Positions 34,563-42,874 are shown, numbered from the stretch's first letter. The stretch: 64,000 nt of DNA from Leifsonia sp. ZF2019 (GCF_019924635.1 NZ_CP065037.1:3596001-3660000); one strand, 5' to 3'. Translations and numbers: made by a program. Notes: generated by a model from the letters alone, not told the origin.

Positions 34563-34646
34563 GCATTCGTGCGCGCGCGAGGACGCTTCACATTCGGCAC
34601 GAATCGCGGAAAAGCGACGCGCTTTCGCCACATTCGGCACGAATGC
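34563..34646. terminator. Nested hairpin with internal direct repeats between convergent genes
   Basis: Perfect 10-bp arms GCATTCGTGC and GCACGAATGC enclose a second stem (GCGGAAAAGCG with CGCTTTCGC). The 16-bp sequence CACATTCGGCACGAAT appears twice, at 34589 and 34629. It lies between the amidohydrolase stop and the aldolase stop, so it is probably a bidirectional terminator. Confidence 0.6.
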
Positions 34647-34654
34647 TTGCGGCG

Positions 34655-35515
34655 CTAGGCGAGGGTGCGGCGGGGCTCCACGACGCGGCAGAACGCGGCG
34701 ACGAGGTCGGCCATGGCAGCGCGCGCGCTGCGCGTGTAGCGGCGCGGATCGACGGCGTCCGGCTGGTCGGCGAGAGCGCCGCGCAGCGCGCTCGTGTACG
34801 CGATGTTGAGCGCGGTGCCCACATTGACCTTGCGGATGCCCGCGGCCACGGCAGCGGCGATGACACCGTCGGCGACGCCGGACGAGCCGTGCAGCACCAG
34901 CGGCACCGGGACGGCGGCGGCGAGCCGGGCGATCAGGTCCAGGTCGAGCCGGGCCGAGCGGTCGCGCATCGCGTGCGAACTGCCGACCGCGACGGCCAGG
35001 CCGTCCACCCCGGTCGCGGCGACGAACTCGGCGGCCTCTCCGGGATCGGTGCGGACGCCGGGCGCGTGCGCGCCGTCCTTGCCGCCGATCTCGCCGAGCT
35101 CCGCCTCCACCCAGACGCCGACCTCGTGCGCGTGCGCGACGACATCCCTGGTCGCCGCGACGTTCTCGTCGTACGGCAGCCGGGAGGCGTCGAACATGAG
35201 CGAGCCCACGCCGAACTCCTGCGCGCGGGCGAGGACCCGATCCACCAGGTCTCTGCTCTCGATGTGGTCGAGGTGGATGCCCAGCGGCGCCTCCGACGCG
35301 GCGGCGATCTCCCGGCACGCCGCCAGCAGCGGCTCCGGCGCCCCGCGGAACGCGATCGCGTTCTCGCTGAGCTGCAGCAGCGCGGGAGAGCCGGCCGCGG
35401 CGGCCCCCGCCGCCACGGCCTCCGCGTGGTCGAGAGAGAGCACGTTGAAGGCCGAGAGCGCTCCCCCCTCCGCGACCGCCCCCGCGATCAGCTCGCGGGT
35501 CGCCGCGAGGCTCAC
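34655..35515 (-). CDS. Class II fructose/tagatose-bisphosphate aldolase
   Basis: 286-residue zinc aldolase. It has SAFNVLSLDHAEAV, the metal-binding IHLDHIES (His about 82), AELGEIGGKDG, VGSSHAM and VLHGSSGV, and IRKVNVGTALN for phosphate binding. This fits the FbaA/KbaY/GatY group that splits fructose or tagatose 1,6-bisphosphate to triose phosphates. The GTG at 35515 overlaps the GH4 gene's TGA (GTGA). With the kinases and SIS protein it completes a route to glycolysis; tagatose bisphosphate is an inferred substrate. Confidence 0.88.
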   Translation of the reverse strand: MSLAATRELIAGAVAEGGALSAFNVLSLDHAEAVAAGAAAAGSPALLQLSENAIAFRGAPEPLLAACREIAAASEAPLGIHLDHIESRDLVDRVLARAQEFGVGSLMFDASRLPYDENVAATRDVVAHAHEVGVWVEAELGEIGGKDGAHAPGVRTDPGEAAEFVAATGVDGLAVAVGSSHAMRDRSARLDLDLIARLAAAVPVPLVLHGSSGVADGVIAAAVAAGIRKVNVGTALNIAYTSALRGALADQPDAVDPRRYTRSARAAMADLVAAFCRVVEPRRTLA

Positions 35516-36825
35516 GGCGTGCCCTGCAGGGTACCGCCGAGAGCGGCGGGCAGCAGGGGCGCGTGCCGGGAGGTCAGCTCGTCGCACAGCGCCCAGATCT
35601 GCTCCGGAGTGAGCGACGACGACGCGTTCGGATCGGTGAGCACGGCACGGCGGACGAGTTCCGGGTCGCCGCTGCGGGCGGCCTCGATCGTGAGCTCCGC
35701 CACCGAGAGGTAGGTGCGGTTGAGCGCGGCGCCCTGCACCGGGATCGCGCCGAACGGCAGGGGGTGCACGCCGTCCGCGTCCACCCGGCTCGGCACCTCG
35801 ACGACGGCGCCCTCCGGCAGGTTGTCGATCAGGCCGCGGTTGACCACGTTGGCGTGGATGATCCGCTCCGTGCCGGTGAGTACCGAGTGGATGACCTGGG
35901 GCGCGTACTCGGCGGCGCCCTCCTCCAGCGCCAGCGGCTCCCCGGCGGCAAGCGCGGCCCGGGCGTGCTCGAACTCGGCGACGTTCTCCTCCGAGATGCC
36001 GATGTACTCGAGCGGGTTCAGGCGGAAGCGCTCGATCTGCTCGGGCGAGCGGAGGAACCAGTCGAGGTACTCCGAGGAGTGCTCGCTCGTCTCGGTCGGG
36101 TAGAAGCCGATGCGGCGGAAGATCTCGACGCGCACGCGGCGGCGAAGCTCCGGGTCGCGCTCGATGGCCTCCCGCAGCTTCGGGTAGAGGTCTTCGCCGT
36201 CGCGCGACCACTCCACGAGCCAGGCCTGGTGATTGACGCCCGCGGCCCGGTAGTGCGTGCCCTCCATCGGGACGCCGATGAGCTGGCACAGGTCGTGGAC
36301 CGTCCAGTAGACGCTGTGGCACAGGCCGACCGTCTTGATCGAGGGGGCGACGACGGACATCCACCACACGTTCATCGCCATCGGGTTGGTGTAGTTGAGG
36401 AACCACGCGTCCGGGCAGAGGTCGAGCATGTCGGCGGCGATGCCCGAGAGCACGGGGAAGGTGCGCAGCGCGCGGAACACCCCGCCGACGCCCGTGGTGT
36501 CGCCGATGGTCTGCAGGAGGCCGGCCGCGGCCGGGACCTCGAGGTCGACGCGGGTGGCGTCGATGCCGCCCACCTGGATCATGTTGATCACGAAGTCCGC
36601 GCCGGCGAGCGCCTCGCGCCGGTCGAGCGTGGCGACGATCTCGGCGGTGCGGCCGAAGCGCTCGGCGACGTGCTCGGCCGTGCCCTGCGCCACGTGGAGG
36701 CGCTCGGCGTCGATGTCGTGCAGCACGATCCGCAGCGGGGGCAGGTCGTCGAAGCGGAACAGGTCGGCGAGGAGCTGGCGGGTGAAGACCACGCTGCCCG
36801 CTCCGAGGAAGACAATCTGAGGCAT
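35512..36825 (-). CDS. melA: Glycoside hydrolase family 4, alpha-galactosidase (MelA-like)
   Basis: 437-residue cytosolic enzyme using NAD+ and a divalent metal for elimination-type hydrolysis. The N-terminal NAD-binding motif is VFLGAGSVVFTRQLLADL; the metal ligands lie in VGLCHSV (Cys, His) and AGVNHQAW (His), and NYTNPMAMN is typical. It also keeps YPTETSEHSSEYLDWF and GLIDNLPEGAVVEVP, close to Escherichia MelA. The ATG at 36825 follows caggatcg; a frame to 36861 adds 12 unsupported residues. It is divergent from the DeoR regulator. Confidence 0.88.
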   Translation of the reverse strand: MPQIVFLGAGSVVFTRQLLADLFRFDDLPPLRIVLHDIDAERLHVAQGTAEHVAERFGRTAEIVATLDRREALAGADFVINMIQVGGIDATRVDLEVPAAAGLLQTIGDTTGVGGVFRALRTFPVLSGIAADMLDLCPDAWFLNYTNPMAMNVWWMSVVAPSIKTVGLCHSVYWTVHDLCQLIGVPMEGTHYRAAGVNHQAWLVEWSRDGEDLYPKLREAIERDPELRRRVRVEIFRRIGFYPTETSEHSSEYLDWFLRSPEQIERFRLNPLEYIGISEENVAEFEHARAALAAGEPLALEEGAAEYAPQVIHSVLTGTERIIHANVVNRGLIDNLPEGAVVEVPSRVDADGVHPLPFGAIPVQGAALNRTYLSVAELTIEAARSGDPELVRRAVLTDPNASSSLTPEQIWALCDELTSRHAPLLPAALGGTLQGTP

Positions 36826-36866
36826 GATGCGATCCTGCGGTAGCGTGTCTACTCCGCGCAACAGAA

Positions 36867-36911
36867 TGAGCGATTCGCCGCTAAAGTGATCATGTGGAGT
36901 GATCGATTCGC
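36867..36911. promoter_or_regulatory. Direct repeat in the galactosidase/DeoR intergenic region
   Basis: TGAGCGATTCGC at 36867-36878 and TGATCGATTCGC at 36900-36911 are nearly identical and 33 bp apart (about three helical turns). They sit between the divergent galactosidase and DeoR genes. The TGAGCG core also occurs at 33422 and, inverted, 33451. Confidence 0.5.
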
Positions 36912-36953
36912 GATCGTCTCCGCGCTCGACCGCTCTGCCGAAAGGACCGCTCC

Positions 36954-37769
36954 ATGGTCGCTCCCGCCGCCGAATCGCTCATCGCACGCGTCACCTCCGG
37001 TCGCCGCGCCCAGCGCCTGCTCGCCATCCTCGATCTGATCTCCGAGCGCGGCACCATCAGCCTCGCCGATCTCTCCGAGGCACTCGACATCTCCGCCGCC
37101 ACCGCCCGCCGCGACCTCTCCGACCTCGCCGACCAGAACCTGATCCTGCGCACCCACGGCGGCGCCTCCGCCCTGGAGCAGGGCCGCGAGATCCCGGTCG
37201 CGCTGCGCGACACACGGTTCCAGGAGGCCAAACGGGCGATCGCGAAGGCCATGGTCAGGAGGCTGCCCGCCGAGCGGCACGTCGTCGCGCTGAGCGGCGG
37301 CACCACCACCGCGAGCGTCGCGCGTGCCCTCGCGAACCACCGCGACATCGCCGTCGTGACCAACTCCCTCAGCATCGCCGGTCTGCTCTCCGGCTACGCG
37401 GGCGTGCGGGTCGTGATGACCGGCGGCTTCCTGCGCCCGCAGTCGCTGGAGCTCGTCGGCGCCCTCGCCGAGAGCACCTTCAACGCCGTCAACGTGGGCA
37501 CCGCCATCCTCGGCGCCGACGGCATCAGCGCCACGAGCGGCGTCACCACCCACGACGAGACCGAGGCGCGCACGAACCGCGCGATGGTCGCCAAGGCGCA
37601 GCGCACCGTCGTCGTCGCCGACGGCTCCAAGATCGGCGGCGTCGCCCTCGCCCAGATGGCGGAGATCGAGCAGGTCGAGATGCTCATCACGGACAGCAGC
37701 GCCGACCCCGACGAGCTCGACCGGCTGCGCGCCGCCGGAGTGAAGGTCGTCATCGCCGACGATGAGTGA
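36954..37769 (+). CDS. DeoR-family transcriptional regulator (AgaR-like)
   Basis: 271-residue repressor. The HTH reads ISLADLSEALDISAATARRD, followed by LILRTHGGASAL; the sugar-phosphate sensor has ALSGGTTTASVARALAN, VVMTGGFLRPQSLELVG and VVVADGSKIGGVALA. It is divergent from the galactosidase-aldolase operon. Shared TGAGCG motifs suggest control of that operon and the SIS-transporter operon, with a sugar phosphate as inducer. ATG at 36954 is preceded by gaaagga. Confidence 0.92.
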   Translation: MVAPAAESLIARVTSGRRAQRLLAILDLISERGTISLADLSEALDISAATARRDLSDLADQNLILRTHGGASALEQGREIPVALRDTRFQEAKRAIAKAMVRRLPAERHVVALSGGTTTASVARALANHRDIAVVTNSLSIAGLLSGYAGVRVVMTGGFLRPQSLELVGALAESTFNAVNVGTAILGADGISATSGVTTHDETEARTNRAMVAKAQRTVVVADGSKIGGVALAQMAEIEQVEMLITDSSADPDELDRLRAAGVKVVIADDE

Positions 37770-37782
37770 CGGCGCCAGGCCG

Positions 37783-37841
37783 CCGAGGTTCACGTCCGTG
37801 CGGCCATTCCGCGTGCGTGACGGCCACGACGTGAACCTCGC
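37783..37841. repeat. 59-bp nested palindrome family, copy 5
   Basis: Starts 13 bases after the DeoR stop. The ends CCGAGGTTCACG and CGTGAACCTCGC are conserved. The inner part has diverged (CGGCCATTCCG with GCGTGACGGCC), yet total length is still exactly 59 bp and an internal CCGTGCGGCC/GGCCACGACG stem keeps it foldable in part. Confidence 0.75.
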
Positions 37842-37852
37842 GGAGCTCGTGA

Positions 37853-37875
37853 CGTCATCCTCCGGACGGATGACG
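37853..37875. promoter_or_regulatory. Perfect palindrome upstream of small membrane protein
   Basis: CGTCATCC and GGATGACG are perfect arms around TCCGGAC, ending 53 bp before the ATG at 37929. It could be an operator for the gene downstream or part of the terminator region after the DeoR gene. Confidence 0.35.
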
Positions 37876-37928
37876 GGTTGGTCCTCTCGGCCGACGCGCC
37901 CGCGCCTCCCGCGCGGTGGACTGGAGCC

Positions 37929-38360
37929 ATGAAGCGCACCAGCACCTCCGGTCAGGCCGTCCGCATCCTCGCCCTCGCGCTGCCCCTCCTCGCCCTCGCC
38001 GCACTCGTCGGGACGAACAGCGGCAGCGCACTCGCCGCCGCCGTGTCCGTCGCGGCGGCGCTCGTGACGCCGCCGGTGCTGAACTTCCTCGCGACGCGCG
38101 CCGCCCGCCGGCTCGGCTCCGCGTCCCTCCCGCGCCGGGTGTGGATCGCCGTCACCTGCGCCCTCTGGCTGGGCATCACCGGAGCACTGGCGATGGGTCA
38201 GCACTTCCTCAGCGTGCAGGCCGGCCCCGGCGAACTGCTGTTCCTGCAGATCGCGGGCGCGGCGTGGCTCGGCGCGACCGTCTCCGTCCTCCTGTCGCTG
38301 GTCTTCGCCGTGGCGATGACCGTTCGGTTGATCGCGAGCCCGCGGCCCGCCGAGGGCTGA
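37929..38360 (+). CDS. Small integral membrane protein, hypothetical
   Basis: 143-residue protein with about four hydrophobic segments (residues roughly 10-28, 33-53, 72-92 and 105-135) and a basic loop (TRAARRLGSASLPRRVW). No catalytic motif. The ATG at 37929 follows ctggagcc. Not recognised; it stands alone between a regulator and a convergent gene. Confidence 0.65.
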   Translation: MKRTSTSGQAVRILALALPLLALAALVGTNSGSALAAAVSVAAALVTPPVLNFLATRAARRLGSASLPRRVWIAVTCALWLGITGALAMGQHFLSVQAGPGELLFLQIAGAAWLGATVSVLLSLVFAVAMTVRLIASPRPAEG

Positions 38361-38375
38361 CCCCGCCTCGCCGTC

Positions 38376-38897
38376 TCAGAGCCGCAGCACCGACGGGCGC
38401 GGGAGGCCGAGGTCTTCGAGCAGGTCGCCGAGCAGGCGGTCGAGCTCGAAGGCGGCCTGCGTGATCTTGTTGTTGCCGAAGGTGCGGAGCGCAGAGCTCG
38501 GCTGGTCGAAGGCGACGACCGTGCGGGAGCCGCGGGCGTGGAGCTCGAGGCGCGCGGGGGCGTAGAGCGCGGTCCCCGGGTCGTGGCGGAACATCCGGGC
38601 CGCGGTGACGTAGTCCCCCAGCGCGTAACCGGCGGCGGGCAGGTCGGCGCCGCCCACGCGCATGACCGGCGTGGGGTCGTACGACCAGAACCGCAGCAAC
38701 CCGGACGGCCCCGAGACCTCCCGGGTCAGCTCCGCCCACGACGCGCCCGCGCGCAGGAGCGACGCCACCCGCTTCTCGTCGAGCGCCGGAACCTCCCGCT
38801 CGAGCGCGGCCCGCAGCGCGACGAACGGCGCCTCGGCCTCCAGCTCGATCCGGTTCACGCTGACCGACACGATGCGCTCGCTGGCAGGAATACTCAC
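38376..38897 (-). CDS. DUF302-like protein
   Basis: 173-residue protein with no signal or membrane segment. The part with ALGDYVTAARMFRHDPGTAL, then ALYAPARLELHARG and FDQPSSALRTFGNNKITQAA, resembles DUF302 (TT1751-like) proteins, a small alpha/beta fold of uncertain role. The N-terminal 50 residues are a preceding helical region. Transcribed alone between convergent small protein and the exporter. Confidence 0.6.
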   Translation of the reverse strand: MSIPASERIVSVSVNRIELEAEAPFVALRAALEREVPALDEKRVASLLRAGASWAELTREVSGPSGLLRFWSYDPTPVMRVGGADLPAAGYALGDYVTAARMFRHDPGTALYAPARLELHARGSRTVVAFDQPSSALRTFGNNKITQAAFELDRLLGDLLEDLGLPRPSVLRL

Positions 38898-38915
38898 CCC
38901 ACCATCCTCCCGCCC

Positions 38916-38980
38916 CCGCCGAGTCTGCGGAAAGTGGAGCCGAAACCGTCGAGTACGCAGAGAATTCGCGGACTCGGCGG
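38916..38980. terminator. 65-bp hairpin after the exporter gene
   Basis: CCGCCGAGTCTGCG and CGCGGACTCGGCGG pair over 14 bp with one mismatch. The right arm touches the exporter stop codon at 38981, so exporter transcripts run directly into it. It is a different sequence family from the 59-bp repeats. Confidence 0.6.
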
Positions 38981-40549
38981 CTACACGTTCTCGGGCTCAG
39001 GGATCTCGCCGGGACGGTACCGGGGGAGGCGCGAGGCCGGGATGATGGCCACCGCCGAGACGCCCGCGAGGATGAGGAGGCCGAGCTTCAGAGCGCTGAG
39101 GCGGGCATCCTCGTTCACCGCGACGGCGGCTTCCACCTGGGCCGGCGTGGCGTCGGTGCGGGAGAGCGCCGCGCGCAGGTCGTCGTTGCTGACGAAGTTG
39201 ATGTCGTCGAGGTCGACCTGGGCGACGATCTCGGGCGGCAGCTCACGGTGGTCGGCGACCGCCTGACCGACGTTGAGTCCCAGGAGGGTGACGAGCATCG
39301 CCCCGGCGAGCGCGGTGCCGACGGCGGAGGCCAGGTTCTGCGTGGTGCCGCGCACGGAGCCGACGTCTCCGGCGAGCTTCTTCGGGGCAGATGTGACGAG
39401 CACGTTGAACACCAGGGTCACGAGGGCGCCCTGCCCGACGCCGAAGACGATGAGGCCCAGGATGGTCGGCAGCGTCTCCCAGTTGTTGGTCACGACGAAC
39501 GCCGGCCACACCAGCGCCACGGTGGTCAGCGAGAACGAGAAGACCCCGATCGTGCGCGGAGCGAACCTCCCGTAGAAGCGCACGACGAGCGTGGCCACGA
39601 TGAACACCGTCAGGTTGAACGGCATCATCGCGAGCGATGTGTCGAACGGGGTGCGACCCTGGACGATCTGGATGTACAGCGGCACCGAGAAGTTGAGCGC
39701 CGCCTCCAGCGCGACGACGATGAACATCGCGTAGACCGCCGCCCGCTCACGCGAGGACCCGAGCACGGTGAGGCTGACGAGAGGCACCTTGCCCTGCTTG
39801 GTGCGCCTCCGCGTCCAGAGGAAGAACGCCTGGCCGAGGATGAGGCCGAGCAGGATGAAGACCGGGGCCGGCGAGAGCCCGAGGATGCTGAACGGTGCGC
39901 TGTCGCGCGCGAGCAGCACGCCCCACGCGTTCAGGTTGTTGAAGCCCAGGGTGAGCAGCACGATCGCCGCGCCGATGAGCACCGCGGCGACCACGTCGAT
40001 CTTCACGGCCGGGTTGGCGCCGTCGCTGCGCAGCCGCGTGCTGAAGATGAGGACCAGGATCGCGAGGACGAGCACGATGCCGAACACCGGCCGCCAGCCC
40101 ACGAACGTTCCGAGCGCGCCGCCGATCAGGAAGGCGCTCACGCCCGAGATCGCACGGGCCGAGCCGAGCGATCCGACGGCGGTGGCCTGCTGCGCGCCGC
40201 GGTAGTTCTCGGCGATCAGGGCGACGAGCGACGGCACGATGATGGCCGCCGACGCACCGGCGAGGGCCTGTGCCGCGATCACCCAGCCCACGGTCGGAGC
40301 GAGGATCATCGTGAGCGCAGAGACCGCGAAGATCCCGACCACGATGCGGAAGATGAGCACCCAGCCGATCCGCTGGCCGAGCTTCGCGCCGACCATCACC
40401 AGCGCCGCGACCGTCAGGCCGTAGGTCACGATCGCCGTGCTCACCGAGGTGGGCGGCACGCCGAAGTCCTGGACCATGCCGCCCAGCGAGACGGGCAGCG
40501 CCGCCACGTTGAACGACATCAGCACCTGGGCGAGGAACAGCCCCACCAT
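38981..40549 (-). CDS. MFS exporter, DHA2 family (apparent 5' frameshift)
   Basis: 522 residues in the main frame, about 14 membrane segments, with VMVGAKLGQRIGWV (motif A-like) and SARAISGVSAFLIGGALG (motif C-like); predicted drug or metabolite exporter. The main frame opens at ATG 40549 (MVGLFLAQVLMSFN), which has no ribosome site and starts right at TM1. Fifty bases upstream an ATG at 40599 overlaps the glutaminase stop (TGATG) with a good site (aggaccgtg), but runs in another frame. One extra base near 40555 would join the two. So either the gene has lost a base, the sequence has an error, or start 40549 is used. Confidence 0.8.
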   Translation of the reverse strand: MVGLFLAQVLMSFNVAALPVSLGGMVQDFGVPPTSVSTAIVTYGLTVAALVMVGAKLGQRIGWVLIFRIVVGIFAVSALTMILAPTVGWVIAAQALAGASAAIIVPSLVALIAENYRGAQQATAVGSLGSARAISGVSAFLIGGALGTFVGWRPVFGIVLVLAILVLIFSTRLRSDGANPAVKIDVVAAVLIGAAIVLLTLGFNNLNAWGVLLARDSAPFSILGLSPAPVFILLGLILGQAFFLWTRRRTKQGKVPLVSLTVLGSSRERAAVYAMFIVVALEAALNFSVPLYIQIVQGRTPFDTSLAMMPFNLTVFIVATLVVRFYGRFAPRTIGVFSFSLTTVALVWPAFVVTNNWETLPTILGLIVFGVGQGALVTLVFNVLVTSAPKKLAGDVGSVRGTTQNLASAVGTALAGAMLVTLLGLNVGQAVADHRELPPEIVAQVDLDDINFVSNDDLRAALSRTDATPAQVEAAVAVNEDARLSALKLGLLILAGVSAVAIIPASRLPRYRPGEIPEPENV

Positions 40550-40598
40550 CGGGGCCCAGGAGGCTCGGGGGCGGTCTGCGTGTCCGGCGTCGCGGTCA

Positions 40599-41648
40599 TC
40601 ACACGGTCCTTTCGTCGGGGGCGGGCGTGGATGCGGGAGCAGGCGCGGCAGACGCCCCGACCGCGGCCGACGCGAACAGGTTCAACCCGAGCGTGCGCGA
40701 CAGGTAGGCGGTCGCGCGCTCGCCGCGCACGCTGTTGCCCGCGGCGTCCAGGGGAGGCGCGAACGTCCCGATCGCCCCCTTGCCCGGCGCGATCGAGACG
40801 ATGCCGCCCGAGACGCCGGACTTCGCAGGTAGTCCGATCTGGAACAGCCACTCGCCCGAGCGCTCGTACAGCCCGTTGGCGGCGAGCACGGCGAGCGTGT
40901 CGCGGCTCACCTCCTCCGACACCACCCGCTCCCCCGTGACCGGGTTCACGCCGCCGTCGGCGAGGGTCGCGCCCATGATCGCGATGTCGCGGGCGGTGAC
41001 CAGCAGCGAGCACTGGCGTGTGTAGACCTCGACGATCTCGCCGGGCTCCCCGTCCAGCCGGCCGTAGCTCTGCAAGAGGCGGGCGATCGCCTGGTTGCGG
41101 GAGTTCGTCTCGGACTCGGAGGTGAAGACGCGGTCGTCCACCTCCAGGTCGCGCCCGGCGAAACGGGCGAGACCGCGCGCGATCGTCTCCCACTTCGCGT
41201 CGGCGGTCTCCCCGGCGACGAGCGCGGTGGTGGCGATCGCGCCGGCGTTGACCATCGGGTTCATCGGGTGGCCGCCGTTGAGCTCCAGCGCGATCACCGA
41301 GTTGAAGGGGAGGCCGGTGTTGTCGACGCCGACCAGTTCGCCGATCCGCTCGTGCCCGAATGCGTCGCACACGAGCGCGTAGACGAACGCCTTGGAGATC
41401 GACTGGATGGAGAACGGGACGCCGGTGTCGCCGATCTCGACGAGTCCGCCCGCCGTGTCGGCCACGCAGATGCCGAACCAGCCGTGATCGGCCTCCGCGA
41501 GGGCGGGGATGTAGTCGGCGACCGATCCCGCATCCACACCGCGGTAGCGCTCGTGGGCCGCTCGCACCAACTGCTCCACGCGGTCGCGCGCGGGGAGCGC
41601 GCCGGTCGCCGCCTCCTGCCGGATCCCCTCGGTGTCCGTCTCGAACAT
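40599..41648 (-). CDS. glsA: Glutaminase
   Basis: 349-residue cytosolic enzyme of the serine-dependent beta-lactamase-like glutaminase family, hydrolysing glutamine to glutamate and ammonia. The catalytic S-x-x-K is in FSIQSISKAF (Lys about 86); other motifs are NTGLPFNS, NPMVNAGAIA, SESETNSRNQAIA, LPAKSGVSGGI and YTRQCSLLVTARD. The ATG at 41648 follows ggcgggaggag; frames further upstream lack support. The C-terminal 20 residues are Ala/Pro-rich. Its stop overlaps a start codon for the exporter. Confidence 0.93.
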   Translation of the reverse strand: MFETDTEGIRQEAATGALPARDRVEQLVRAAHERYRGVDAGSVADYIPALAEADHGWFGICVADTAGGLVEIGDTGVPFSIQSISKAFVYALVCDAFGHERIGELVGVDNTGLPFNSVIALELNGGHPMNPMVNAGAIATTALVAGETADAKWETIARGLARFAGRDLEVDDRVFTSESETNSRNQAIARLLQSYGRLDGEPGEIVEVYTRQCSLLVTARDIAIMGATLADGGVNPVTGERVVSEEVSRDTLAVLAANGLYERSGEWLFQIGLPAKSGVSGGIVSIAPGKGAIGTFAPPLDAAGNSVRGERATAYLSRTLGLNLFASAAVGASAAPAPASTPAPDERTV

Positions 41649-41872
41649 CGCGCTCCTCCCGCCGCCTGCCGTGCTGACGCTATCGATCCGCACGCCGCTC
41701 CGCCAGACCCCGCGTGGCTCGGTGCGTCGAGACGGCCCGACATGCCGTGCGCGACGCCGAGACGGCCCATAGTCGGCCGCCTCGATGACTCGCGCGCAGT
41801 CGAGCGCGGCGGGAGCGTCGCTACGATGGCGGCGCGGGTCCGTGCCGATGCGGGCCCGACGAGAGGACACGA

Positions 41873-42841
41873 ATGACCACCTGGGGAATCCTCGGCACCG
41901 GTGGGATCGCCGCCGCCATGACCGCCGACCTGACGCTGCACGGCCACGCGGTCGGGGCGGTCGGCTCGCGCACGTCGGAGTCCGCGGCGCGGTTCGCCGC
42001 GTCCCACGGCATCCCGCGCTCGCACGGCAGTTACGAGGAGCTGGTGGCCGATCCCGAGGTCGACGTGGTCTACATCGCCACCCCGCACCCGCAGCACGCC
42101 CCCAACGCGCTGCTCGCTCTCCGCGCCGGCAAGCACGTACTGGTCGAGAAGCCGTTCACGATGGACCGCGCGGAGGCCGAGCAGATCGCGGAGGCCGCCC
42201 GGGCCGGTGGGCTCGTCGCCCTCGAGGCCATGTGGACGCGCTGGCTCCCCCACATGCTGCGCATGCACGAGGTGATCTCGGACGGCACGATCGGCGAGGT
42301 CCGCTCGGTCATCGCCCACCATTCGCAGAAGGCGAGCCCCGACCCGGCCGGCCGGATGCTCAACCGGGCGCTCGGCGGCGGCGCCCTGCTCGACCTCGGC
42401 ATCTACCCCGTGTCGTTCGCGTGGGATGTGCTCGGAGCGCCCTCCGGCATCCACGCGATCTCGACGCCGACGGCGACCGGCGTCGACCGGCAGACCGCCA
42501 TCCTCTTCGCCTACGAGAGCGGCGCGCAGGCCGTGCTGACGACCGAGCTGGACGCACGCGGCAGCAACACCGCGACCGTGATCGGCACCGACGGCCGCAT
42601 CGAGTTCGACCCGTTCTTCTTCGCTCCGACCGCCTTCCGTGTGCTCGACCCGGAGGACACGGTCGTCGAGCGGTTCGAGGCGACGGTCACCGGTCGCGGG
42701 ATGCAGTACCAGGCGCAGGCGATCGAGCGGCTGATCGCGGCGGGCGGCGGGGAGGACCCGCGCCTCCCGCTCTCGCAGTCGGTCGAGATCATGGGCTCGC
42801 TGGACGCGATCCGCGAGCGCATCGGCCTGCACTACTCCTAG
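41873..42841 (+). CDS. Gfo/Idh/MocA-family oxidoreductase
   Basis: 322-residue NAD(P)-dependent dehydrogenase. The N-terminal Rossmann fold opens with ILGTGGIAAAMTADL; VYIATPHPQHAPNALLAL and HVLVEKPFTMDRAEAEQIA carry the conserved EKP Lys. The C-terminal part has GGALLDLGIYPVSFAWDVLG, as in trans-dihydrodiol and glucose-fructose oxidoreductase relatives. Substrate is probably a sugar or inositol derivative. The ATG at 41873 follows gacgagaggacac. A strong hairpin lies just downstream. Confidence 0.88.
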   Translation: MTTWGILGTGGIAAAMTADLTLHGHAVGAVGSRTSESAARFAASHGIPRSHGSYEELVADPEVDVVYIATPHPQHAPNALLALRAGKHVLVEKPFTMDRAEAEQIAEAARAGGLVALEAMWTRWLPHMLRMHEVISDGTIGEVRSVIAHHSQKASPDPAGRMLNRALGGGALLDLGIYPVSFAWDVLGAPSGIHAISTPTATGVDRQTAILFAYESGAQAVLTTELDARGSNTATVIGTDGRIEFDPFFFAPTAFRVLDPEDTVVERFEATVTGRGMQYQAQAIERLIAAGGGEDPRLPLSQSVEIMGSLDAIRERIGLHYS

Positions 42842-42874
42842 CCGGCGCCCCTTCGCGGCGCCGCCGCCGCAATC

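Noticed and set aside
32381..34633. One 1191-residue protein joining the binding protein to upstream sequence
   Set aside because: The upstream part overprints the SIS and amidohydrolase genes; the signal peptide begins at ATG 32380.
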